53,603 nt of DNA from Paludibacter sp. (GTDB lineage Bacteria > Bacteroidota > Bacteroidia > Bacteroidales > Paludibacteraceae). This document shows, in pieces, positions 27,324-36,206 of this stretch. Where the stretch lies: positions 1 to 53,603 of the forward strand of contig JAUSNQ010000081.1 of NCBI GenBank assembly GCA_030655595.1, in the 5' to 3' direction. The number at the start of each line of letters is the position of its first letter. Position 1 is the first letter of the stretch. Below the pieces are notes generated by a model. That model saw only the letters and a list, made by a program, of their open reading frames with translations. It was not told the origin of the DNA and ran no database searches. A program made the position numbers and the translations under genes.

Positions 27324-27363
27324 TTCATATCAGTCAGATTTTCATGTTTCTGACTGATATGAA
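27324..27363 (-). promoter_or_regulatory. 15-bp perfect stem-loop between secreted and catabolic genes
   Basis: The arms TTCATATCAGTCAGA (27324-27338) and TCTGACTGATATGAA (27349-27363) are exact reverse complements with a 10-nt loop. It fills the gap between the 486-residue secreted protein gene and yhcH. On the transcribed strand no T-run follows, so it is not a canonical intrinsic terminator. An mRNA-stability or processing hairpin, or an operator, fits better. Confidence 0.6.
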
Positions 27364-27379
27364 TTTTTGAATGGGATAA

Positions 27380-28840
27380 TTATCTAATAAATTTAACCTG
27401 ATGATTATCAACAGTTAAGAAGTATATTCCTTTGACTAACTCAACCGGAATAGTAATTTTATTTTCTCCGCTTTGCAAGCTCACAAATTGATTCAACAAC
27501 ACTTTTCCTGAAATATCCGAAATTCTCAACTGTGCGTTTTTTGAAACATCCTGCAATAAATTCAACTTAATACCATCAACTGAGGCGAACACTTTCACAT
27601 AAGCATTGTGATTTTGATCTGGAGCATCAATAGAAGTTATCAACTGCACTTTCCCTTTTAAAACAAGATTTTCAGTCGCTCCAGAATAACCTACTCCGAA
27701 GCCACTAACAACGGTAGCAAGGGAACTACCCCACACATACATTCTAAGTTTAACCGTTTTGGTAGGATCAACATGCTGCAAAGGTTCTATTGCTGATAAA
27801 TCAAGCGTATAGAAAGTTCCAAGTGAATTCTCAATGATTGGCTGATTTTCAGCTCCTATCTCGGTAAAATTGACATTATCCGTACTATAAGCCCATTTAA
27901 ATGTGTTATCTCCAGTAGAAAATCTTCTGTATTTATAGATAAATCTGTCTAAAGAAAGATTATACCCGGATGCTGCTTTTACTGCTATTTCATAATACTC
28001 ATTATAAACCTGAGCTTGTTCTTTTGTACTACTCAAGTTTAACGAATACGAAGCATAACCATAAGTCAATTGTGCCGGACTCAGTCCTGCACCTCTCGAG
28101 AGCATTACAGATTCGAGATTAGCATTAGCGGTTGAAGCAGTAGCACTACCAGCAGTTGTTTCGACATTAAATGTTCCAAAGTTCCAATGTGAGATTGTCG
28201 CCAAGCTATTGGTGGTACCTCTGATGGTGATTGTTGGTTTCACATTTGTTGATTTACCAAACCCAAAATTCGAGGTACTCAGCGTATTATCTACTCCCCC
28301 TCCCCATGCATACAATCTTATGGTAACTGCGCTTGTAGAAGCAATATTTTGTAAATCGGAAATGTCAGACACGTTAATCCGTGCCTGATATATGCCATTA
28401 TTTACATCAATTTCTTCATTGGCAACAGTCACCGACGCTCCTATTGCAATATAGACTCCACCGTTCTGACTGTACATCCATTGATAACTCTTGGCCGAAG
28501 TGGATTGTGTGCGAATATTTGCATCAATTGAAGTTATAGAAAAAGTTGATCCGGTATTTGCCTGAATTGAAAATTCATAATAAGCATTGTTGGCAATCGC
28601 CTCCTCTAAATTAGCAGATACAGCGAGTTTCCCGACAAATCCATTTGCGCATCCGTTACCCACAGCTGCACCGGAACCCCTACTAAGAACAGATAGCTGT
28701 AAATCTTTATCGTTGTAACTTGAATTATAAGAAACCGCAGTACCTGTACCTCCAAAAAAGTTCCATTCGAGGATACTTTGCGACATAGCTTGTCCTATAA
28801 AAAACATGGCACAAGCGAATAAATAATATGTTTTTTTCAT
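27380..28840 (-). CDS. Secreted protein with two copies of an unnamed beta domain and T9SS tail
   Basis: This 486-residue protein has a signal peptide (MKKTYYLFACAMFFIGQAMSQ). Two copies of a shared domain of about 185 residues follow, at about 22-207 and 215-398, and a T9SS type A tail occupies about 408-486 (AQLRISDISGKVLLNQ to GIYFLTVDNHQVKFIR). Each copy has W-x-F near its start, then a RGxG motif, an AYYEFSIQA-like strand, SYQWMYSQNGG, LQN and RLYAWGG, and ends near FGFGKS or GVGYSG and a VLKG strand. I do not recognise a family name; the pattern looks like a beta-sandwich binding module. It is a close paralogue of the next gene. A surface glycan-binding role is inferred only from context. 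Confidence 0.8.
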   Translation of the reverse strand: MKKTYYLFACAMFFIGQAMSQSILEWNFFGGTGTAVSYNSSYNDKDLQLSVLSRGSGAAVGNGCANGFVGKLAVSANLEEAIANNAYYEFSIQANTGSTFSITSIDANIRTQSTSAKSYQWMYSQNGGVYIAIGASVTVANEEIDVNNGIYQARINVSDISDLQNIASTSAVTIRLYAWGGGVDNTLSTSNFGFGKSTNVKPTITIRGTTNSLATISHWNFGTFNVETTAGSATASTANANLESVMLSRGAGLSPAQLTYGYASYSLNLSSTKEQAQVYNEYYEIAVKAASGYNLSLDRFIYKYRRFSTGDNTFKWAYSTDNVNFTEIGAENQPIIENSLGTFYTLDLSAIEPLQHVDPTKTVKLRMYVWGSSLATVVSGFGVGYSGATENLVLKGKVQLITSIDAPDQNHNAYVKVFASVDGIKLNLLQDVSKNAQLRISDISGKVLLNQFVSLQSGENKITIPVELVKGIYFLTVDNHQVKFIR

Positions 28841-28882
28841 TTTAGTACTATTTGATTATTTCTAAATTTTATTGTCTGATAG

Positions 28883-30352
28883 TTACTTTAAGAATTTTAC
28901 CTGCTGACCATCTATCGACAGAACGTAAACTCCATTAGCCAGATTAATAGGAAATGAGAGTTTGTTTTCACCACTTTGTAGTTCGATATGTTCACTCAAC
29001 AGGGTTTTACCGGTTATATCCATAATCCTCATACTGGTATTTTTCGAGACAGGCTGTGACACATAAAGTGTAATTTTATTTTCAGCAGCAAACACTTTAA
29101 TACTTTTCCCTTCTTCCAGAGCTGAGAGAGCCCTGGAACTTAAATCAATCTCAGCGGTTCCTTTTAGCACCAAATTATTCGTCACTCCTGCATAGCCGAC
29201 TCCAAATCCATTTACAACATCGGGGTTCGTTGTCCCCCATACATACATCCTAAGTCTGATCATTTTAGGAGCCTTAACATTCTGCAAATCTTGTATGGTC
29301 GACACATCAAGCATGTAGTCTGCTCCCGGACTGCTGTTTTGTATAAGCGCAATATCCTCTGCACCTATTTCAGTATATGCACTTCCATCAATGCTATACG
29401 CCCATCTGGCATTTTTGTCCCCTGTAGAGAATCTGCGGTATTTATAATCAAATCTGTCGATTGAAACCATATATCCTGTTTTTGCTTTGAGCGAAATTTC
29501 ATAATATTCATTATTTGTTATGGCCTCTGCTTTTGTCGTGCTCAGATTGTCTGAAAATGAAGCATACCCATAAGTTAATGTTGCATTTGTGAGACCTTCA
29601 CCCCTTGATAGTAATACAGATTCCAGGTTGACATCCACTGTTGCTGGAGCAACGCTTGCGGCAGTTGTTTCTGCGTTAAATGTCCCGAAATTCCAAGATG
29701 AAACTGGAGATAAATTATTGGTTGTTCCTCCAATAATGATTGCAGGCATAGCACCTAGAGAAGCCGACTTGCCAAACCCAAAATTGGCTGTTGAAGAAGT
29801 ATTATTAACGCCACCCCATGCATATATTCTGACACTCACAGTACTTGATGAAGCCACTTGCTGCAATGCCGCAATACCCGATAAATCAATGCGAGCCTGA
29901 GCTACTCCGTTATTTACGTCAACTTCTGCAGGCGCTACTGTTACCGGAGATCCAATAGCAACAAATGCTCCACCATCCACACTATACATCCATTGATAGG
30001 TTTTCGCTGATTCTAATTGCGTACGTATTATTGCGTCAATGTAAAATAAAGAAATCGATGAAGCGGTATTAGCCTGAATAATAAATTCATAATAGGCATT
30101 GTTTGTAATTGCTTGAGCTAAATCAGATGAAACGGCTAGTCTCCCAACAAATGCATTAGAAGCCCCATTTCCAACCGGTGCACCTGCACCTCTTGTAAGT
30201 GTAGCGGTCTGTAATTCAACATAATCGAATGTTGAATTGTAGCTAACTGCTGTTCCTGCGCTACCAAAGAAATTCCATTCCAGCAAGCTTTGAGCCATAC
30301 TTTGTCCTGCCAATAAGCAAGCGATAATTAATAGAGAATAAACTTTTTTCAT
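28883..30352 (-). CDS. Secreted protein with two copies of the unnamed beta domain and T9SS tail (paralogue)
   Basis: This 489-residue protein matches the 486-residue neighbour along its whole length: signal peptide (MKKVYSLLIIACLLAGQSMAQ), domain copies at about 22-208 and 215-397, and a T9SS tail at about 410-489. The first copies of the two proteins (LLEWNFFGSAGTAVSYNST against ILEWNFFGGTGTAVSYNSS) are more alike than the two copies within either protein, and so are the second copies. The tandem genes therefore arose by duplication of an already two-domain gene. No catalytic motif is visible. The gap to the next gene is 42 bp. Confidence 0.8.
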   Translation of the reverse strand: MKKVYSLLIIACLLAGQSMAQSLLEWNFFGSAGTAVSYNSTFDYVELQTATLTRGAGAPVGNGASNAFVGRLAVSSDLAQAITNNAYYEFIIQANTASSISLFYIDAIIRTQLESAKTYQWMYSVDGGAFVAIGSPVTVAPAEVDVNNGVAQARIDLSGIAALQQVASSSTVSVRIYAWGGVNNTSSTANFGFGKSASLGAMPAIIIGGTTNNLSPVSSWNFGTFNAETTAASVAPATVDVNLESVLLSRGEGLTNATLTYGYASFSDNLSTTKAEAITNNEYYEISLKAKTGYMVSIDRFDYKYRRFSTGDKNARWAYSIDGSAYTEIGAEDIALIQNSSPGADYMLDVSTIQDLQNVKAPKMIRLRMYVWGTTNPDVVNGFGVGYAGVTNNLVLKGTAEIDLSSRALSALEEGKSIKVFAAENKITLYVSQPVSKNTSMRIMDITGKTLLSEHIELQSGENKLSFPINLANGVYVLSIDGQQVKFLK

Positions 30353-30381
30353 TTTCGTATAAATTTTAAATTAATAATATA

Positions 30382-31041
30382 TTACTTTTCTTTTTCGATT
30401 GTACCGTAAACTGCCAGCACATTACTTCCCTGAGTGTTGGATTTCCCAAAACCAAATGCAATATCTGACCCGTAAATTTTATTGCCACCCCATGCATACA
30501 AACGAAAGGTGACGGTTTTTGACGAGGGAATATTTTGCAAATCATCATGTCTTTTCAAATCAATATTGGGTTGACGCACTCCATTGTTCTTTTTATCTGC
30601 AACGACTACATCTTCATCTCCCAATGCTTTGAAAGTCTCACCATCCAAACTATACATCCAACGATAGATATAGGCAGATGATTCTTGTCTTCTTAACAAT
30701 GAGTTTAAACTCAACAACGAGATTTCATTTCCTTTTTTTGCTCTGATGGTAAACTGATAATAGGCTCCTACTGCCTGAGCCCCTTCCCTTGTTGTACAAG
30801 GAATTAAATTGCCACTAAAACCATTTGAATTCCCTTGAACTCCGGGTGCCGCAGGTCCACGGGTTAAAACGGATTTCCTGAGATTTTTGTCCAGAGTTGT
30901 TGCTTTGTACTGTGTTTCCCTTCCTGTTGATGGTTGAGGCAACGAAAATTGCCACGCAACCAGCTGACTGTAAGCCATATTAACAAGAACAACAAGTAAA
31001 AACGACAATCCAGTTCTTTTATATCTGATTTTCTCTCCCAT
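30382..31041 (-). CDS. Secreted single-copy version of the unnamed beta domain
   Basis: This 219-residue protein has a signal peptide (about residues 9-27, GLSFLLVVLVNMAYSQ) and one copy of the shared domain at about 27-216: LVAWQFSLPQ, TRGPAAPG, GAYYQFTIRAKKGNEIS, YIYRWMYSLDGETF, LQN, FRLYAWGG, IAFGFGKS, then AVYGTIEKEK at the end. It has no T9SS tail and no lipobox, so unlike its neighbours it is predicted to stay periplasmic or be released by another route. It represents the minimal form of the domain and the best one for structural study. It is transcribed between the propeller proteins and the two-domain proteins. Confidence 0.78.
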   Translation of the reverse strand: MGEKIRYKRTGLSFLLVVLVNMAYSQLVAWQFSLPQPSTGRETQYKATTLDKNLRKSVLTRGPAAPGVQGNSNGFSGNLIPCTTREGAQAVGAYYQFTIRAKKGNEISLLSLNSLLRRQESSAYIYRWMYSLDGETFKALGDEDVVVADKKNNGVRQPNIDLKRHDDLQNIPSSKTVTFRLYAWGGNKIYGSDIAFGFGKSNTQGSNVLAVYGTIEKEK

Positions 31042-31074
31042 TGGTGTTTTTTTTAAAATTATTAATTCGCAGTC

Positions 31075-33477
31075 TTATTTAAGTATCCCATACAGAGACA
31101 AGCAGTTATTCCCAGCATATTGACCAATGGCAAATCCGCCGGCTGCACTAGTTGCTCCCCATGCATATAGTCGAAAGGAGACAGTATCTCTATCACCTAA
31201 ATTTTGCAAAGCTTCTACTGATGAAAGATGAATTTTTGGTTGAACAAAATCTGCAGTAATCTTACTTAGAAATAGCACATCACTATTTTCGACGGGAGTT
31301 AATGGTCCATTGTTGATCTTATAATACCACCTGTAATAAATAGGTCCCGTACCTGTCCTTCTCAATTTCGCCTCAAGTCCTGAAATAGATAACTTCTTCC
31401 CTTTCTTCACCTGAACATTGAAACTATAATACGCATCTTCTATTAATGCATCCTCTTTCGTTCCATCAACTCTCATGTTCGAATTATAGGCTCCTTTTAG
31501 TCCGGCAGCGGTAAACCCACCTCCTCTTGATAAATAGGATGTTCGCAGGTTATTATCATTGATGTCTGCTTTTACATGATCATCATTAGAATAATAGTTT
31601 GAAAAGTTCCATGCCAATAATGGGACATGATCTTTTTCCACTTTAACAATCCCGCCAATAGCCAAACTTGGCGTAGTATCTCCATTTTCATATCTTCCAA
31701 ATGATATTTGACCCTTTTCTTTTGCTGATCCGAAAACATAAATACGAAGAGTAGCAAAATCTTTTGATGATAAATCATGTAAGGCTTTATAGCTTTCGAG
31801 GTTTATGGTTGCTTGCACAGTACCCGCTTCTTCCATCACCATATTAAATACGGTTCCTGATCCTATCGGTTGAAATTCCCCACCATTTTTACTATACATC
31901 CAAATATACGAACGAGGTCCCAGTGATTTTCGTGAGAGTTTGGCATCAATCGTTGACACAGAAACCAAAGTCCCTTCTTTAGGCTGTACGGTAAATTCAT
32001 AAAAATGTTTTTGTTCAATAGCGGTTTTTAATGAATTGTGAGCAGTAGAAGGCATTGAACTGAATGAACGTTCGAATTTGGCAGGCAACAGACCTTCGCC
32101 TCGACCTAAAACCGACACTTTCAGATCAGGATGTGTGTACGAAGCATTCGAACTACCCTCATTACCATTTGCTGTCGAAAATTCCCAAGAAAGTATAGCT
32201 GGTGGAGCTTTGGTCAGATGTCCAATATCTGCAGGTGAATCTTCCATTTTCAAATTGCGGAAATCAGCCAGTCGATGGAAAGTTAACATATTTGCATTAT
32301 GCCAATCATGTCCATACCACGATGTACGCATCACTGCAACAATATCATTCCCTTCGAACTGCCAGTCGACATATTGAAAACCAAAGGGCGTTCTACGCGT
32401 GATGACGTCACCTTCATTCCACCTGAGCATCTTATAGTGTACTTCCCAGTTCCTAAGGTCACTTGACGATGACAAAACAACAACATTTCGTTGATTCCAG
32501 GGGCCATCACTTGAGCCATTACCCCAACCTGATTTAACTGTTGTAATTTTGTTGACTATCGACCAGTATTTTTTTGATTCTGGATCATACCTGATTGTAA
32601 ATTTTGTGGAAGCACCCGGAAAATGAACAAAGTTAGTTGCAGGATCGAAAGTTGCAGTCTTACCATCATCCGAAATATTGATCATAGCTGCCACCTCGTA
32701 ACGAGGAATTCCTGCCGCATAGCCTTCCATTTCAAGCGTTCCATTTACAGGCTGGTCAGTCTTCATTCGCAAAAAATCAACGATTTTTCCATCTGGGGTT
32801 ACTACTACATTTCCTTCGCACCATTCCGGACTATCCGCATTGACCCAGTCTTCATCAAATTTCACATTATTGGTGCGTGTCCAATTCGAAGCATTTAGCA
32901 AGTCCGAATGAGCAGGAGCTGACATCACAAATGCATTAAACTTACGTTTGTCTTTTAGGTCGTAACTCTCTTCAAAAGCTCTCCAGACACGACCATTGTG
33001 AACGACAGTCGGAGTTGGACCGGTATGGAAATATCCTTTCAGCAATACTCCGTTAGTTGCATCTGTTGGTTGTGACCATTTTTTTCCTTTATCAGTTGAG
33101 CGCCGGATATGGACATCTCCCATACCGTTTTTTACACCCATTATATACAAAGCATCATTGTGATAAAACAGATTCGCCCATCTTATATCCTTCAACACAG
33201 TGGTCAGTTCCCATGTTTTACCTTTATCTGCAGACTTATATATTACAGTGAAAATTCCATTTGCATTTGCTCCACCTGAATCATAGCTTGCAATGTAAGT
33301 CCCGTCTGACAGAATGACAATACTCGGTGAACCCAGGAACATGGTCACAGGATCTGGGCTTTGATCTATCACCTTTCCAGGAAAAGATACCTGAGCAACT
33401 GTAGCACTTATGTTAAGTAGTAGCACTAAAATGATACTATGAACATTTTTATTGTTATTTAGCTTCTTCATCATCAT
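31075..33477 (-). CDS. Asp-box propeller (sialidase-like) protein with two unnamed beta domains, no T9SS tail
   Basis: This 800-residue protein has a signal peptide (MMMKKLNNNKN then IILVLLLNISATVAQ). Residues about 28-425 form a sialidase-like beta-propeller with Asp boxes (YKSADKGKTWEL near 83, RRSTDKGKKWSQP near 130). Two copies of the locus-specific domain follow at about 426-612 (ILSWEFST) and 618-800 (LLAWNFSN), and the chain stops there. I see no FRIP motif, so classic GH33 sialidase activity is not assured; other exo-glycosidases and lyases share this fold. It is a tandem paralogue of the 888-residue neighbour, 7 bp away, but has lost or never had the T9SS tail. The location implies degradation or binding of an acidic glycan. 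Confidence 0.8.
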   Translation of the reverse strand: MMMKKLNNNKNVHSIILVLLLNISATVAQVSFPGKVIDQSPDPVTMFLGSPSIVILSDGTYIASYDSGGANANGIFTVIYKSADKGKTWELTTVLKDIRWANLFYHNDALYIMGVKNGMGDVHIRRSTDKGKKWSQPTDATNGVLLKGYFHTGPTPTVVHNGRVWRAFEESYDLKDKRKFNAFVMSAPAHSDLLNASNWTRTNNVKFDEDWVNADSPEWCEGNVVVTPDGKIVDFLRMKTDQPVNGTLEMEGYAAGIPRYEVAAMINISDDGKTATFDPATNFVHFPGASTKFTIRYDPESKKYWSIVNKITTVKSGWGNGSSDGPWNQRNVVVLSSSSDLRNWEVHYKMLRWNEGDVITRRTPFGFQYVDWQFEGNDIVAVMRTSWYGHDWHNANMLTFHRLADFRNLKMEDSPADIGHLTKAPPAILSWEFSTANGNEGSSNASYTHPDLKVSVLGRGEGLLPAKFERSFSSMPSTAHNSLKTAIEQKHFYEFTVQPKEGTLVSVSTIDAKLSRKSLGPRSYIWMYSKNGGEFQPIGSGTVFNMVMEEAGTVQATINLESYKALHDLSSKDFATLRIYVFGSAKEKGQISFGRYENGDTTPSLAIGGIVKVEKDHVPLLAWNFSNYYSNDDHVKADINDNNLRTSYLSRGGGFTAAGLKGAYNSNMRVDGTKEDALIEDAYYSFNVQVKKGKKLSISGLEAKLRRTGTGPIYYRWYYKINNGPLTPVENSDVLFLSKITADFVQPKIHLSSVEALQNLGDRDTVSFRLYAWGATSAAGGFAIGQYAGNNCLSLYGILK

Positions 33478-33484
33478 GTGGTTT

Positions 33485-36151
33485 CTATTTATTTTGAATT
33501 ATTTTTTCTCGGAATATTTTATTGTTTTCATTACTCAATGAAACAATATATGCCCCTTTTGGTAATTTGACCGGAAAACTGAGAGGAGACATATCAATTT
33601 GTGATTCACGCATCTGATTTACCACCAATCTTCCTGTCAAATCATATATCTGAAGAGAAAGTTCTCCTTCAAATTGTTTTTCAGCATATACATCAACGCT
33701 CTTTTCGGTTACGATGAACCTAATTACATCTTTTTGAGGAAACTCGTTTGAGGTAATGTCCTTAATTAATTCACCTTCAATAGCCAAGCAATTATTTCCA
33801 ACATATTGACCTATGGCGAATCCACCTGTTGATGTCAAGGCTCCCCAACCGTACAACCGGAAACTGACAACATCACTTGATGTTAAATTTTGCAAGTCAG
33901 TTATTCCTGCCAGATTGATGGCTGGTTGGTCAACACCAGTGTTTATCTTATTCAAAAATGGTGAATTGGTATTGCCGATTGCAACTAAAGCTCCTCCATT
34001 CAACTGGTAATACCATCTGAAAGCAGTTACACCCGTATTGTTTCTTCTTAATCTGACCGATAAATTATGTAATGATAGTTTGTAACCTTCCTTCGCTTGT
34101 ACGTTAAAATAAAAACATGCATCACTGTTCAAGGCTTCTGACTGTGTTCTTTCAGCAGTAGTATTTGAATTATAAGCGCCGGTAAGACCTGCGTTTACGA
34201 ATCCTGCTCCTCTTGATAAGTACGCATCATGGATGTTTTCATGCTTAATCGTTGAACGGACACTTCCATTAGCCGAATAATAACTTGCAAAATCCCAAGC
34301 TAATATTGGCGTTGTAAAAGTTTTCGTTTGAATTACACCTCCGATAGCCAAGCTTGGAGTAGTAATTCCGGAATTGTATCGTCCGAAAGATATTCGTCCC
34401 ATATTTGTTGAAGCTCCCCACACATACATCCGTAATTTCACCACATCAGTTGCCGATAAATTTTGCAAATCCCTGTAACTTTCAAGATGTATGGTTGTTT
34501 GCACAGCTCCATCATCTAATACCTGACCAAAAACTGCTCCTGAGCCTATCTGTTGAAAATCAGAATCATTCTTATTGTACATCCAAATATACGATCTTGG
34601 ACCTTCAGAGTTTTTAGCAAGTTTTGCATCGATGGTTGACAGAGAAACCACAAAACCTTCTTTAGCTTGAATATTAAACTCAAAGTACTGATCCTGTGCA
34701 ACAGCCATGTCGAAAGAATTATGTACACTTGAGGAAGTTGCGCTGTATGAACGAGTATACACTACAGGAGAGAGTCCTGCCCCTCGAACTAAACTTGAAA
34801 CATTTATACTTGGATGATTATAAGTAGCGTTATAATTGTTTTCATTCCCTGTTGATGAGGAAAACTGCCATGAAAGTATTGCCGGAGGACTTGTTGTCAG
34901 ATAACCAATATCTGCAGGTGAATCCTCCATTTTTAAATTCCGAAAATCAGCCAGTCGATGAAATGTTAAAAGATTGGCATTATGCCAATCATGACCATAC
35001 CACGACGTACGCATTACAGCTACAATATCGTTATTTTCAAATTGCCAGTCGACATACTGAAAGCCGAATGTTTCTCTTCTGGTAATGATATTCCCTTCAT
35101 TCCACCTGATTAATTTGTACCGCTCCTCCCAATTTTTCAGGTCGGATGATGAAGACAGAATAATCACATTGCGTTGGTTCCATGGACCATTACTAGAACC
35201 ATTACTCCAACCCGACACAACTGTTGAAATTTTATTGACAATTGACCAATATTTTTTTGAAACAGCGTCGTACCTGATAGTGAATTTTGTTGAAGCACCG
35301 GGAAAATGAACAAAGTCTGTTGATGGATTAAATGATGCTGTAATGCCATCATCAGAAATCTTAATCATGGCAGCTACTTCATAGCGGGGAATTGCTGATG
35401 CGTAACCTTGCATTTCCAAAGTTCCATTGACTGCCTGATCTGTCTTCATCCGTAAAATATTGACAATTTTTCCTTCAGGAGTTACCACAATATTGCCTTC
35501 GCACCATTCCGGACTATCGGCATTGACCCAAGTTGAATTAAATCCTACTTTACTGCTTCTTGTCCAATTTGATGCCTGCAGCAAATCTGAATTCACAGGA
35601 GCTGAAAGCACAAACGTATAGAAATCACGTTCATTTGCCGAATCAGGGCTTTCTTCAAAGGCTCTCCAGATTCTTCCGTTATGAACCACAGTTGGTGTTG
35701 GAGCTGTGTGAAAACGACCCGCAACAAGGAGTCCGGTTGTTGCACCGGATGCAATTGTCCATGTTGTTCCATTATCGGTAGAACGTCGGATACAGATATC
35801 ACCCATCCCATTTGCAACTCCCATTATATAAAGTGCATTATTGTGATAAAAAAGATTTGCCCATCTGAGATTATTAATTACTGAAATGAATTCCCAGTTC
35901 TGTCCTTGATCTGACGACGTATATATTGATGTAAAAATGCCACTAGAATTTGTTCCTCCCCAATCGTGACTAGCGATGTAAATTCCATTTGGTAGAATAA
36001 CGATACTGGGCGATGCATGAAATAGCGTCACAGGATCGGGGCTAGAAGCTATTACCTTTCCGGGAAAAGCTACCTGCGCAGTCAGCTGATTAGTAATTAA
36101 AGCACAAACTACCAGCAAGATTCTGTATATATACAAACTTCTATCTTTCAT
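33485..36151 (-). CDS. Asp-box propeller (sialidase-like) protein with two unnamed beta domains and T9SS tail
   Basis: This 888-residue protein has a signal peptide (RILLVVCALITNQLTAQ) and a propeller at about 28-422 with Asp boxes YTSSDQGQNWEF and RRSTDNGTTWTI. Domain copies lie at about 424-610 (ILSWQFSS) and 615-792 (ILAWDFAS), and a T9SS type A tail at about 795-888 (LSLQIYDLTGRLVV to KGAYIVSLSNENNK). The propeller is very similar to that of the next gene, including the stretch WCEGNIVVTPEGKIV. It is the first secreted enzyme-like gene after the DUF5017 lipoprotein, so likely a surface enzyme acting before import through SusC/SusD. The sialidase label is from fold only; Asp boxes are structural, not catalytic. 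Confidence 0.82.
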   Translation of the reverse strand: MKDRSLYIYRILLVVCALITNQLTAQVAFPGKVIASSPDPVTLFHASPSIVILPNGIYIASHDWGGTNSSGIFTSIYTSSDQGQNWEFISVINNLRWANLFYHNNALYIMGVANGMGDICIRRSTDNGTTWTIASGATTGLLVAGRFHTAPTPTVVHNGRIWRAFEESPDSANERDFYTFVLSAPVNSDLLQASNWTRSSKVGFNSTWVNADSPEWCEGNIVVTPEGKIVNILRMKTDQAVNGTLEMQGYASAIPRYEVAAMIKISDDGITASFNPSTDFVHFPGASTKFTIRYDAVSKKYWSIVNKISTVVSGWSNGSSNGPWNQRNVIILSSSSDLKNWEERYKLIRWNEGNIITRRETFGFQYVDWQFENNDIVAVMRTSWYGHDWHNANLLTFHRLADFRNLKMEDSPADIGYLTTSPPAILSWQFSSSTGNENNYNATYNHPSINVSSLVRGAGLSPVVYTRSYSATSSSVHNSFDMAVAQDQYFEFNIQAKEGFVVSLSTIDAKLAKNSEGPRSYIWMYNKNDSDFQQIGSGAVFGQVLDDGAVQTTIHLESYRDLQNLSATDVVKLRMYVWGASTNMGRISFGRYNSGITTPSLAIGGVIQTKTFTTPILAWDFASYYSANGSVRSTIKHENIHDAYLSRGAGFVNAGLTGAYNSNTTAERTQSEALNSDACFYFNVQAKEGYKLSLHNLSVRLRRNNTGVTAFRWYYQLNGGALVAIGNTNSPFLNKINTGVDQPAINLAGITDLQNLTSSDVVSFRLYGWGALTSTGGFAIGQYVGNNCLAIEGELIKDITSNEFPQKDVIRFIVTEKSVDVYAEKQFEGELSLQIYDLTGRLVVNQMRESQIDMSPLSFPVKLPKGAYIVSLSNENNKIFREKIIQNK

Positions 36152-36206
36152 TAAAACAAGTACGAAATATTAACATTCATCAAACTTCACTTTTAAAAAA
36201 CGAAAA

